From the NCBI GenBank assembly GCA_001657315.1, contig LYSV01000025.1:62001-126000 (forward strand): a stretch of 64,000 nt of DNA, in the 5' to 3' direction. The stretch is from Flammeovirgaceae bacterium BBD 1991-12 (GTDB lineage Bacteria; Bacteroidota; Bacteroidia; Cytophagales; Cyclobacteriaceae). How positions within the stretch are numbered: the stretch's first letter is position 1; each line of letters starts with the position of its first letter. Of the stretch, positions 16,044 through 23,974 are shown piece after piece. The position numbers and the translations under genes are program-made. The notes beneath the pieces are model-generated. The model was given only the letters and a program-made list of their open reading frames with translations. It did no database searches and was not told the DNA's origin.

Positions 16044-18752
16044 TTACTTTTCCAAAACCACTCTGAATCCAATATTCGATTTATCGGTGGCATTTTTCTC
16101 CTCATGCAGATCCACAAAATCATAGGCGCTGTAGCCGTATACCTTCAGTGCTTCACCATCCTGGTAGTATTCTGCCACATTACCACCTATATCAAACAGT
16201 TTGGCCTTACCCGATGTGACAGGCAGGTGGCTGCCCACATTTTTGATCAGGGAACCGTCCAGCTCGCTCATTTTGGTTTTGAGATCCTGAACGTCAAATG
16301 CTGTAATGTCATAGCCTGCCCAGTGGTTGAGATTGTTCTGGCCTTTAAAGGATTTGCGCGATAGTTTGTTGAGGCCTGCCGCTTCATCGGCATTCGGAAG
16401 GCGATATGTTTTTCCTGTGGCATTGTTAAGCCATGAAAGATAGTTCGCAATATCTTCCTGGTTCAGGCCCCTCGCCGGTTCGTTGCCGTTGTTGCCAGGG
16501 ACCGCCTCGCCTCGCGAGGCATAGTACTGTGCCATGGTCACTTCAAACCGTCCAATCCCGATAGTATCTTCTCCGAGGGGTACCGTTTCAGGGATCAGTT
16601 TTCCATCCACTGTCTTACCGTAGTACCCTTGTGCGTTCCGGTTCTTTTGTACCAGTAGCTGTGCTGCCAGGGGGCTGTCTTTTTTGAAGGCCTCATTGGG
16701 ATTATCCGCTTTGTCAAAAAGATACCGGTCAAACCATTTGATCTCCTCCTTCATTTTTCGTAGCTGGTGTGTGATCTTTTGCAAACCATGGGGCTGTCCG
16801 GGAAACCAGAGGAACTTCACGGGCGCCTTACCCACCTGCTGCAGACCACGGTAATATTCCCACCCCTGATCCCGGGGTACTGCCCGGTCTTCACTGCCAT
16901 GGAAGATAATGGTTGGAGTCCGGATCTTTTCGATCTCGAAAATGGGTGAGTTATTGATGTACCATTCATTATAGTGTTTGCCATTGGTATCATCCCATGG
17001 CGCTCCTCCAAAATAGCTTTGATCAAAGGTTACCCCGAAACTGCAGGTGCCATAGTCAGAGGTCCAGTTGATATCACCGGCACCTGGAGCGGCGGCCTTG
17101 AACATATCCGGGTATTTCAGGGTCATCCAGGTAGTGAGAATGGCGCCGTTTGACCAACCCATGATACCCAGCTTATCCATATCGATCCATCCCTTGTCCT
17201 TCAGGTGCTGAATACCATTGTACAGGTCCACCTGCTCAAGGTGATAGTAGTTTCCGTTCTTAATGGATTCGATAAACTCCAGCTCATGCTGACCTGATCC
17301 ATGATAGTTGGGCTTCAGTACAAAAGCCCCCTTGTCCGTGTATATCTGCGGATAGGTGGACCAGCGCTCCGACCAGGAATCACGGTCCACACCCGTTGGT
17401 CCGCCATGAATGGACAGGATCAGCGGGTATTTTTTGTCAGGTTCGAAGTCTTTGGGGTAATACAGGATGCCATTCACTTCTTCCTCTTTCGCTCCTTTCC
17501 AGTAGATGATCTCTGACTTTGCCGTGGTTTTCTTTTTCAGACTGTTATTTAGCGCGCATAACACGCGGGCGTTGAGGACCTGAACACCCTTCTTTCCTTT
17601 TTTCAGATCAGCAACATAGTATTCCGGCAGTGATGAAGCGGTGGAATAAGTATAAAGTACCTTACCTCCTGCCCTGTCAGTATTAAGTATGGCCACGTGT
17701 TCATTTTTTTCACCTCCAAAATCCAGCTCACGCTTTTGCCATGTACTTCCGTTTTTCTGGTAAAGTAGTACTTTATGTAGCGGGCCATTGGCCATCTGTG
17801 CTAGTACATCTTCCCCGGAAATGTAGTAGTTGGCAACTCCCTTACTCCATGCCAAGGGCACCTTTTGGTAATTGCCTGTGGTCAGGTCAAAATAATATAA
17901 CCCGGATATGCCTGCTCCGTTCCATTCGGGATTTGACGACTTCACCGCCAAAAAGTAAAACCCACGGGATGAAGCAGTGAACTGCATGCTGTAGGGCGTT
18001 TGCAGGCCTGCCAGTATCTTCTTTTCAGCACCACTTTCAAGGTTTTTCAGGTAATACTTTGGTTTCGGATTGCCATCCACTCCGTAATCAGGGCTGAGGA
18101 TCAGTTGATAGACAAGGTGTTTGCCGTCCCTTGAAACAGCATAAGAACCGACCCGGTAGGAATTATTGGTGATCCTTTCGATCTTTTTCTTTTTTACATC
18201 AAAGGAATACAGCCTGCGTGGTTTCCAGTGGGCAGTGTCCTCAACGATCTGCGTATTGTCTTTTTCATTTTCTATTTCATACAACGTCTTTCCTTCTGTG
18301 GATGAATAGATCAGCACATCCTCTTTTAGCCACCGGATATTGCTGATGCCATTTTTAAATTCGTGTACTTCTTCCGCTTCACCACCAAACAGGCTCAGCC
18401 TCCAGAGCTTTTTTCCCTTGTCTCTGGAAGAAAGAAAATACAAAAATTCATTGTCGCGGCTGAAAAGGGGACTGTTATCACTCTCCTTGTTACTGGTCAG
18501 TTGAAAGGTCCTGATCTTGTCTTCCTGTGTAAGATCCAGCCTGGCAAGATAAAGGTCATTGACAAACTTATCTTTCTCCTTAAGCCCTTTTCTTTGCCTC
18601 CAGACCACCATCCTGGCGTCAGGAGAAAAGGCAGGGCCATAGACATACTGAGTATGGATAATATCCTCCGGGGTCCATTCAGTTTTCTGAGCGGACAGCC
18701 GAAATACAGGTAACAGAGCAATGATCAGTACGAAAAGAGCAGTGGATCTCAT
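16044..18752 (-). CDS. S9-family peptidase fused to a C-terminal sulfatase-modifying-factor-like domain
   Basis: 902 residues from the ATG at 18752; the frame extends 45 codons further upstream, but only this start exposes a signal peptide (MRSTALFVLIIALLPVFRLSAQ). Residues 25-410 form the DPP-IV/oligopeptidase beta propeller (FSPDARMVVW, FSRDNEFLYFLSS). The alpha/beta-hydrolase domain has nucleophile S534 in GWSNG, acid D622 in HGSED and H655 in GQPHG, all intact. From about 720 to the end is a SUMF1/FGE-type C-lectin fold: IGRFEVTMAQYYAS, YRLPNADEAAGL, GGNVAEYYQDG and the closing IGFRVVLEK. S9 peptidases of about 700 residues normally stop before this. Probably periplasmic, cutting proline-containing peptides; the extra domain may be non-catalytic (no FGE Cys pair seen). 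Confidence 0.92.
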   Translation of the reverse strand: MRSTALFVLIIALLPVFRLSAQKTEWTPEDIIHTQYVYGPAFSPDARMVVWRQRKGLKEKDKFVNDLYLARLDLTQEDKIRTFQLTSNKESDNSPLFSRDNEFLYFLSSRDKGKKLWRLSLFGGEAEEVHEFKNGISNIRWLKEDVLIYSSTEGKTLYEIENEKDNTQIVEDTAHWKPRRLYSFDVKKKKIERITNNSYRVGSYAVSRDGKHLVYQLILSPDYGVDGNPKPKYYLKNLESGAEKKILAGLQTPYSMQFTASSRGFYFLAVKSSNPEWNGAGISGLYYFDLTTGNYQKVPLAWSKGVANYYISGEDVLAQMANGPLHKVLLYQKNGSTWQKRELDFGGEKNEHVAILNTDRAGGKVLYTYSTASSLPEYYVADLKKGKKGVQVLNARVLCALNNSLKKKTTAKSEIIYWKGAKEEEVNGILYYPKDFEPDKKYPLILSIHGGPTGVDRDSWSERWSTYPQIYTDKGAFVLKPNYHGSGQHELEFIESIKNGNYYHLEQVDLYNGIQHLKDKGWIDMDKLGIMGWSNGAILTTWMTLKYPDMFKAAAPGAGDINWTSDYGTCSFGVTFDQSYFGGAPWDDTNGKHYNEWYINNSPIFEIEKIRTPTIIFHGSEDRAVPRDQGWEYYRGLQQVGKAPVKFLWFPGQPHGLQKITHQLRKMKEEIKWFDRYLFDKADNPNEAFKKDSPLAAQLLVQKNRNAQGYYGKTVDGKLIPETVPLGEDTIGIGRFEVTMAQYYASRGEAVPGNNGNEPARGLNQEDIANYLSWLNNATGKTYRLPNADEAAGLNKLSRKSFKGQNNLNHWAGYDITAFDVQDLKTKMSELDGSLIKNVGSHLPVTSGKAKLFDIGGNVAEYYQDGEALKVYGYSAYDFVDLHEEKNATDKSNIGFRVVLEK

Positions 18753-18873
18753 GATAGTTATTGGTCTGGTTATTTCGGTTAAATATAGAAGTAATTGTGA
18801 TTTTTTAGTCTTTTTATTATACGTCCGGTAGGATGATCCATGAATCGGCGAACAGATCCGTTGCGAATCCGGA

Positions 18874-19254
18874 TCAATCCCTCCCAACCATATCCAGAAG
18901 TCTGGCCATAGCAGGATATACCTGTTTTATTGAGGATAGTCCCCAAAAACTTTTTCTTACATGGTTAAGGTCTGCCAGAGTCACTTTCCGGGCAACTCCT
19001 ACCTGTATGTAAGTGGCGATCGCTGATCTCAATGTAACAGCCTTTACACGGATACAGTGTGCGCTGTACCACGCCGGATGAATGTGTATATAACGGACGG
19101 CATCATCACCTTTCCTCAGTACCCATGAGGACTGGTCAGACAATATTACTATAGCATAGCCATTGTTTTCACTCAGGTATTGAAGGTATTTTTTCTTTTC
19201 CAGCAATAGCTTTCCTTTCAATTGAACTATGATCTCTCGGGTAATATCCGGCAC
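18874..19254 (-). CDS. Hypothetical protein, 126 residues
   Basis: I recognise no family. The 126-residue frame starts MPDITREIIVQLKGKLLLEKKKYLQYL and ends AMARLLDMVGRD. It has no signal peptide or membrane segment, is basic, and alternates a helical N-terminus with a short beta region (YAIVILSDQSSWVLRKG) and a helical end. Its likelihood as a real gene rests on the lack of a competing frame once the S9 peptidase start is placed at 18752, on even amino-acid composition, and on the same strand as both neighbours (121 bases to the peptidase). It could be an orphan gene or a relic. Confidence 0.45.
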   Translation of the reverse strand: MPDITREIIVQLKGKLLLEKKKYLQYLSENNGYAIVILSDQSSWVLRKGDDAVRYIHIHPAWYSAHCIRVKAVTLRSAIATYIQVGVARKVTLADLNHVRKSFWGLSSIKQVYPAMARLLDMVGRD

Positions 19255-19468
19255 ACATAGTTTTCACGTATACAGGTCCATAACAGAACCTCCGATCAAC
19301 AGGAGGTCCGATCTCAGTTGCTCATGTTCGTACTTTGAAGACTTTCCTATATAATCTCCGAATCACCTCTCCTATTCTTCATGGGATGCGGTGAGAGAGG
19401 ACTGGAAGGAGCAGGTGAAATCACTGATACCCGACCTTAAAGAATACGGGTACTGATGGACACATACC

Positions 19469-21397
19469 TTATTCCTCTTTGAAACCATATTTCCGGGCTT
19501 TAGCCAATGACTTTTCACCCTCCTGAGACATATCCAAAGCAATTTGGGTCATTCCCAAGTAATAGTATCCTTTAGCATCCTTTTTCTCTTTTCTCACAAA
19601 ATCTGTGAAATCCTCATACGCTTTGTTGTACTCTTTACGACGATAATGAAACATCGCCCTACTATAAAGATATTTGTTACTCTGCCAGTGGTATTTCACC
19701 AGCCGGTCGTATGCATTTATTTGCAGATCATCACGTTTAAGCCGTTTCGAAAGAGCCAGTAGCTCCAAATGATAATTTTCCCTGTACTTTCCATACTTAC
19801 TTGCGCTATCAAGGTGCCTTATCGCCTCTGCACTATCCTTCAAATTTAAATAGTTCAAGTACAACATGTAGTAGGACTCATAATCACCGGGTTTGGCCGC
19901 AACTACGATGTTTAGGTCCTTTATCGAGGCGGTATAATGTTTCATATACATAGTTGCGACCGCTCTGTCATAGTACAAATCGTAGTCTGAGCTATCAATC
20001 ATCAAAGCGGCTGAAAAGTCTCTGTAAGCCCTGCGATATTTTTGGCTGGTCAGCTCAAGGATACCCCTGTTTTTATAGCCCTCTTTTAGCCGTGGCCGTA
20101 ACCTGATAAAAGAAGAATAATCACGGAGGGCATCATTATTCCTACGGGCCTTCATGTATAATTGAGCCCTGTGCGAAAGTGCATGGTAATTTGTAGAATC
20201 GCGTTCCAAAGCATCACTATAACTGTCAATTGCTTTTGGCTCACCATCCCACCTCATGTCATAGATAACCCCTTTAAAGAAATAAGAGGAGCTATGATCG
20301 GACTGTACAATGGCACTGTCAAAAAAAATCAATGCTTTATCTTTTTCATCGCGAATGAGCTCACAAATACCTCTGTCCATAAATTCCTTTGATTTCTTTT
20401 CCATTTCCACCCGGTGGTCATAATAGTAGTTCAATCCGTCATGTACGGCTTTACTTCTCTCAAGGCGGGTACTGAACTTATATTCTCCGACATCCACTGA
20501 ATCAATTTCAAGATTGAAAGCCTTTCGAAAATCATCCACCGCCAACCGATAGTTTCCCAATTCAATATTCAGGAAACCGCGTAAGGAAAGATAATGGTAA
20601 TTCGAAGGGGAAAGAGAAATAAGACGGTTCAGGTCTTTTTCAAATTGATCAGTACTTTTATCCGTAAAGAGAGAAATTATTCCTCGCATCACAATTGCCT
20701 GTTCCCATGTTTTGTCAATCTCTACTGCCCTATCCATGATTTTCCTGGCTAGTCGTTGGTTTCTGAACCGAACCAATTCAAGGTATGCCAAGGATATATA
20801 AGCTTCCCTGAAAGTTGAATCCGTTTCCAGGCAACGTTTGTACATTTTTACAGCCTTTTGAAAATTACCCATTTCGGTTGCAACAAGAGCGTGACCATGA
20901 TAACCGTATGAAGCATAAGCAGGTACGCCGACCAGAATATCCATTATTTTTTTAGCTTCTTTCAGGTTTTTGGAAGCTATTTCCAGCAAGCCTATCATAT
21001 ACTTTGCTTCCAGAAATAAAGGCTCCCTTGCAAGGGCTTCCATGAATTGTTCTCTGGCCTCTTCTAAGTGTCCGTTTTGATAATAAATGCTGCCGGCATA
21101 GTATGGCAGCAGGGGTACTGTGGAGTATTTTCTTCCGAGTTGTTTGAAGTGAGCCAATGCATCGTCGCTCTCACCTGTTTTCCACATGTCCAGGCCCTTC
21201 TGGATATCTTCTTCAAAGAACGTAACCTCCGAAACCTTTTCGTTTTCCTTCGTTGGTTGTACTTCAATAACAGGTTGCACCTCAAACAGATCATCTGAGA
21301 CATATTGCACAATATCTACCTGAGCATGAAGATCAACAGAGGAGCAGAGTACCAGACCAAAAGTGAAAATCCTGAATGGGGTGTAAAGTGAAGGCAT
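19469..21397 (-). CDS. Secreted tetratricopeptide-repeat protein
   Basis: A 642-residue protein with a signal peptide (MPSLYTPFRIFTFGLVLCSSVDLHAQ) and at least a dozen TPR units from about 65 to the end (PLLPYYAGSIYYQNGHLEEA, FLEAKYMIGLLEIASKNLKEA, YHYLSLRGFLNIELGNYRLA, SYFFKGVIYDMRWDGEPKA, GYYYLGMTQIALD). TPR solenoids bind other proteins, so a periplasmic or surface scaffold role is likely; no enzyme domain is visible. It stands alone: 271 bases separate it from the operon upstream. A strong dyad (21425-21456) sits 27 bases upstream of the start, suggesting its own regulation. Its AT content looks slightly higher than that of its neighbours by eye. Confidence 0.85.
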   Translation of the reverse strand: MPSLYTPFRIFTFGLVLCSSVDLHAQVDIVQYVSDDLFEVQPVIEVQPTKENEKVSEVTFFEEDIQKGLDMWKTGESDDALAHFKQLGRKYSTVPLLPYYAGSIYYQNGHLEEAREQFMEALAREPLFLEAKYMIGLLEIASKNLKEAKKIMDILVGVPAYASYGYHGHALVATEMGNFQKAVKMYKRCLETDSTFREAYISLAYLELVRFRNQRLARKIMDRAVEIDKTWEQAIVMRGIISLFTDKSTDQFEKDLNRLISLSPSNYHYLSLRGFLNIELGNYRLAVDDFRKAFNLEIDSVDVGEYKFSTRLERSKAVHDGLNYYYDHRVEMEKKSKEFMDRGICELIRDEKDKALIFFDSAIVQSDHSSSYFFKGVIYDMRWDGEPKAIDSYSDALERDSTNYHALSHRAQLYMKARRNNDALRDYSSFIRLRPRLKEGYKNRGILELTSQKYRRAYRDFSAALMIDSSDYDLYYDRAVATMYMKHYTASIKDLNIVVAAKPGDYESYYMLYLNYLNLKDSAEAIRHLDSASKYGKYRENYHLELLALSKRLKRDDLQINAYDRLVKYHWQSNKYLYSRAMFHYRRKEYNKAYEDFTDFVRKEKKDAKGYYYLGMTQIALDMSQEGEKSLAKARKYGFKEE

Positions 21398-21424
21398 AAA
21401 ATAAGATATGGGTGATAAACCTGA

Positions 21425-21456
21425 ATTGATTCCAAAATTAAAATTATGGAATCAAT
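21425..21456. promoter_or_regulatory. 32-bp near-palindrome upstream of the TPR gene
   Basis: ATTGATTCCA (21425-21434) pairs perfectly with TGGAATCAAT (21447-21456), and the AT-rich centre also pairs at four of six positions, giving 14 of 16. It is 27 bases from the TPR start codon on the minus strand. Likely a dimer operator or a leader hairpin; no T-run typical of a terminator follows on either strand. Confidence 0.55.
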
Positions 21457-21668
21457 ATGTATTTTAACAAGGGCCTGCCTGAAATCAACCTCCAGACTTA
21501 AAAAATTTCACAAGTACAATGAAAAAGCGGCAAAGTAGGAAATACCAGCCATATAAGTATCCATTGGATGAATGAACGAGTAAAGGAAGACCCGCCAACC
21601 CCCCGGGCCGCAAATCTTCCTCATATTACAAAAACCAACTATTCCTTTTAGTGCTACAGAAAGGTAAA

Positions 21669-22544
21669 TCAGCCCCCACCCAGCTGAAAGGTGCGTGTTA
21701 TATTAAACCCAAAATGGATATCTCCTTCAAAAAAGTCTCCCGTGGTTTCGCTGATGAATCCTTTTTCTATCATGGCCCTGGAATTGGTCAAATGCAGTTG
21801 GAATACATGACCTCCGGTTTCGATATCCACCCCTACGGCCAATGAGTTATAGGTTTCCAGTGTTTCCAGCGGGTCCAGTTGATAGTGATATTCCAGATTC
21901 AGCGCCAATCGCTGGCTTATTTTGAACCTGCCTGCCAGCCCCATGGACCAGTGGTCGTGCGGATCCTCATCTGCCTGTACTATGTTCCGGTGTATCCATG
22001 TGGGAGCCAACTGGAGAGACAACCTCGAACCGAACTTCCTTGCTACAAGAAGTTGCGCCGTATGGACCATCCTGGCAGAAAAATCAGGTTTGTCCTCAGG
22101 GTCGTAGTCTTTCAGTGTTTTGACGGTAGAGCTCATGAATAAGGTGGAAGAAAAGGGAAAACTGATCGTGCCCTTGCTCTGACGCATCAGCTTGTACTTT
22201 ACAAATCCATCGAATGTCTTCTCAAAAGAACTCCGCCCTACTCCAAGGGTCAGCCGGTCATGGGCAGCATATTCCAGACCAAACCTGACATTGGCCTGAT
22301 CCAGCCCGTACAGCTCGTAACTTCCGGAATTGAGCCTGCCGAATCTGTGGGCAATAATAAACTCCAGTGCCCCCTTCTTCCGCGTCTCAATCGAGTGTCC
22401 ATTGATGATTCTGCTGCCCTTGAAGGTAGCCTCCGTATAATCTGTAAAATCAGGAGACTCCTGCTCCAGCAGGTCCAGCAGGTCCTGTGCAGGTAGCAGA
22501 AAAGGCAGGCACATGATGGCCAGCAGTGTCAATGCCTTTCTCAT
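21669..22544 (-). CDS. DUF5777-type outer-membrane beta-barrel protein
   Basis: A 291-residue protein with signal peptide MRKALTLLAIMCLPFLLPAQ. The sequence after the leader, FKGSRIINGHSIETRKKGALEF and IAHRFGRLNSGSYELYGLDQA, is what I associate with the Bacteroidota DUF5777 family. Alternating hydrophobic strands (NVRFGLEYAAHDRLTLGVGR, LSLQLAPTWIHRN, RLALNLEYHYQL) and a C-terminal strand with terminal aromatic (FNITRTFQLGGG) support a small outer-membrane barrel. Last gene of the five-gene operon: its start is one base from the stop of the YceI gene. Proposed role: outer-membrane partner or pore for the redox/lipid-binding proteins encoded with it (inference). Confidence 0.82.
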   Translation of the reverse strand: MRKALTLLAIMCLPFLLPAQDLLDLLEQESPDFTDYTEATFKGSRIINGHSIETRKKGALEFIIAHRFGRLNSGSYELYGLDQANVRFGLEYAAHDRLTLGVGRSSFEKTFDGFVKYKLMRQSKGTISFPFSSTLFMSSTVKTLKDYDPEDKPDFSARMVHTAQLLVARKFGSRLSLQLAPTWIHRNIVQADEDPHDHWSMGLAGRFKISQRLALNLEYHYQLDPLETLETYNSLAVGVDIETGGHVFQLHLTNSRAMIEKGFISETTGDFFEGDIHFGFNITRTFQLGGG

Positions 22545-22545
22545 A

Positions 22546-23100
22546 TCATTGATATATTTTATGCTTGAGGTTAAGGCTTACCTCCACGATCTCGGCAATG
22601 TTACGGGCCACAACAGAGGGTACTTCAATGTCATGATCTGCCACCTTTACACGGAATTTTCCTACCACATGGATCACCCCACCTACTGTGCTCATTTCCA
22701 CCATGGTATTTAGTTTTTGTGTCACACCATGAATTGTCAGTTCTCCCATGACCGCTATGCGTTGTGGTTCGCTTCCAAGCTGCTTCACTGCCTCCGCAGG
22801 CTGCAGCTTTCCGGTAAACTGAGCCTTGGGGTATTTGTCCGATTCCACGTAATTTTCATTAAAATGCTCCTGCATAAGGGATTTTTCAAACTCAAAGGCT
22901 TTCATAAGCATAGACACAGCTACCTCACCCGTTTCCAGATCGAGGATACTTACCACCTGCTTGTTATGAGCTTCTATATCCTCCAGCGGAGCGCCGGAGA
23001 AAAAAGAAATCTGACCATCTTTTGTAATGTATTTGTTCTGAGCCTTAAGAGCGCCTATGGTGATCAATACCATGGCCAGGGCTATCATTGTTCTTTTCAT
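22546..23100 (-). CDS. YceI-family periplasmic lipid-binding protein
   Basis: A 184-residue protein: signal peptide MKRTMIALAMVLITIGALKAQ, then a lipocalin-like YceI barrel (YITKDGQISFFSGAPLEDIEA, FEFEKSLMQEHFNENYVESD, KYPKAQFTGKL, GELTIHGVTQKLNTMVEM, FRVKVADHDIEVP). The motif KYPKAQF and GELTIHGVT are family hallmarks. YceI-type barrels bind long isoprenoids or amide lipids. The fourth gene in the operon, 33 bases after the OB-fold gene and one base before the DUF5777 gene, which argues for translational coupling. With cytochrome-like and repeat lipoproteins in the same operon, binding of a quinone-like isoprenoid is plausible but unproven. Confidence 0.93.
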   Translation of the reverse strand: MKRTMIALAMVLITIGALKAQNKYITKDGQISFFSGAPLEDIEAHNKQVVSILDLETGEVAVSMLMKAFEFEKSLMQEHFNENYVESDKYPKAQFTGKLQPAEAVKQLGSEPQRIAVMGELTIHGVTQKLNTMVEMSTVGGVIHVVGKFRVKVADHDIEVPSVVARNIAEIVEVSLNLKHKIYQ

Positions 23101-23133
23101 AATTTTTAAGTGTTCAAGAGTTTATACTGTTAA

Positions 23134-23571
23134 CTATTTCATGCTCAGGGCATTCAACTGGTTGACCACAATGCACCTTACCAGCACCACATCCAGAAGG
23201 TAGCCGGTACATATTCCCCGGATGGAGATCTCATTACCTACTTTAATTCTGCCAGGCATTTCACGCATACCCGTCATCACACATCTCACGGTCTCAGGAT
23301 CATCCGTAACACCCAGCACTATGACCGTCTCGTCATTATCCGTAGTGAGGGACTTTACTTTTCCCGTCACTTCCAGCACTTTATTCAGATAAAGTTGATT
23401 GGACTCCTGCTCATTTTCACGAAAGGACCGGATCAGCGCCATGGCACGGATATGGTATTCGGCCTTATGGGTGGAAACATCCAGATGAGGCTTATTGTAC
23501 ATTCTGATGCCGTAAATAACAGCACCAATACCTACTACAAGCACGACCAGCGTTAATTTTACTATTTTCAT
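23134..23571 (-). CDS. Membrane-anchored OB-fold (tRNA_anti-like) protein
   Basis: A 145-residue protein with one N-terminal membrane anchor (MKIVKLTLVVLVVGIGAVIYG) and a periplasmic OB-fold: AMALIRSFRENEQESNQLYLNKVLEVTGKV, ETVIVLGVTDDPETVRCVM and RIKVGNEISIRGICTGYLLDVVLVRCIVV. The order of helix, Y-x-x-K-x-x-E-V-x-G-x-V strand and final GxCTGYxxDVxxxRC is that of the Bacteroidota OB-fold tRNA_anti-like family. Two or three Cys (in VRCVM, GICTG, VRCIV) may form a disulfide or bind a ligand. Two bases separate its start from the cytochrome-like gene, so the two are coupled. Function unknown; nucleic-acid binding is unlikely in the periplasm. Confidence 0.85.
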   Translation of the reverse strand: MKIVKLTLVVLVVGIGAVIYGIRMYNKPHLDVSTHKAEYHIRAMALIRSFRENEQESNQLYLNKVLEVTGKVKSLTTDNDETVIVLGVTDDPETVRCVMTGMREMPGRIKVGNEISIRGICTGYLLDVVLVRCIVVNQLNALSMK

Positions 23572-23573
23572 GA

Positions 23574-23912
23574 TCAGTTATTCAGAGCTCCGGCATCTAC
23601 CCAGCAGGTGATCTTCTCTATTTGTTCTGAGGTGAGCGTTCTGCCGATGGGCATGGACCGGTTTCCCGTTCGTATTTTTATTCTTTGCGCATTTTGCTGA
23701 ACACCGGCCACGGTGGTCAGGTTAGGGAACCGGGTTCCATCATGACATCCAGACACGGCACAGTTTGCCGCTATGATCGGCTGTACATCTGCATTGAAAC
23801 TCACTGTTGCACAGTCATTCGGAGGGAGCTGAGGCTCCTGCTCTTCTTCCACATCGTAGGTACAGGACATTACCAGCAGACCTGATACCAGCATCGCACA
23901 GATTGTTTTCAT
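23574..23912 (-). CDS. Cytochrome c-like lipoprotein with CX4CH motif
   Basis: 112 residues from the ATG at 23912. A GTG at 23978 extends the frame, but only 23912 exposes a lipoprotein signal (MKTICAMLVSGLLVMSC). The mature part is a single small domain: ATVSFNADVQPIIAANCAVSGCHDG, then a loop and RSMPIGRTLTSEQIEKITCWVDAGA. The haem site would be C-AVSG-CH, that is CX4CH rather than CX2CH, with Met in RSMPIG as candidate axial ligand and a W-hAGA end typical of cytochrome c domains found in Bacteroidota. Probably an outer-membrane or periplasmic electron carrier. Sits 62 bases after the repeat lipoprotein gene in the same operon. Confidence 0.82.
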   Translation of the reverse strand: MKTICAMLVSGLLVMSCTYDVEEEQEPQLPPNDCATVSFNADVQPIIAANCAVSGCHDGTRFPNLTTVAGVQQNAQRIKIRTGNRSMPIGRTLTSEQIEKITCWVDAGALNN

Positions 23913-23974
23913 TTTTCCAAAAAGCTTTAAGAAAGGGGGAGGCAGATAGCCTCCCCTGTCAAACATCCTCATTT

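Noticed and set aside
16044-18887. The S9 peptidase extended to 18887
   Set aside because: The extra 45 residues hide the signal peptide and overlap the neighbouring small gene; the ATG at 18752 fits better.
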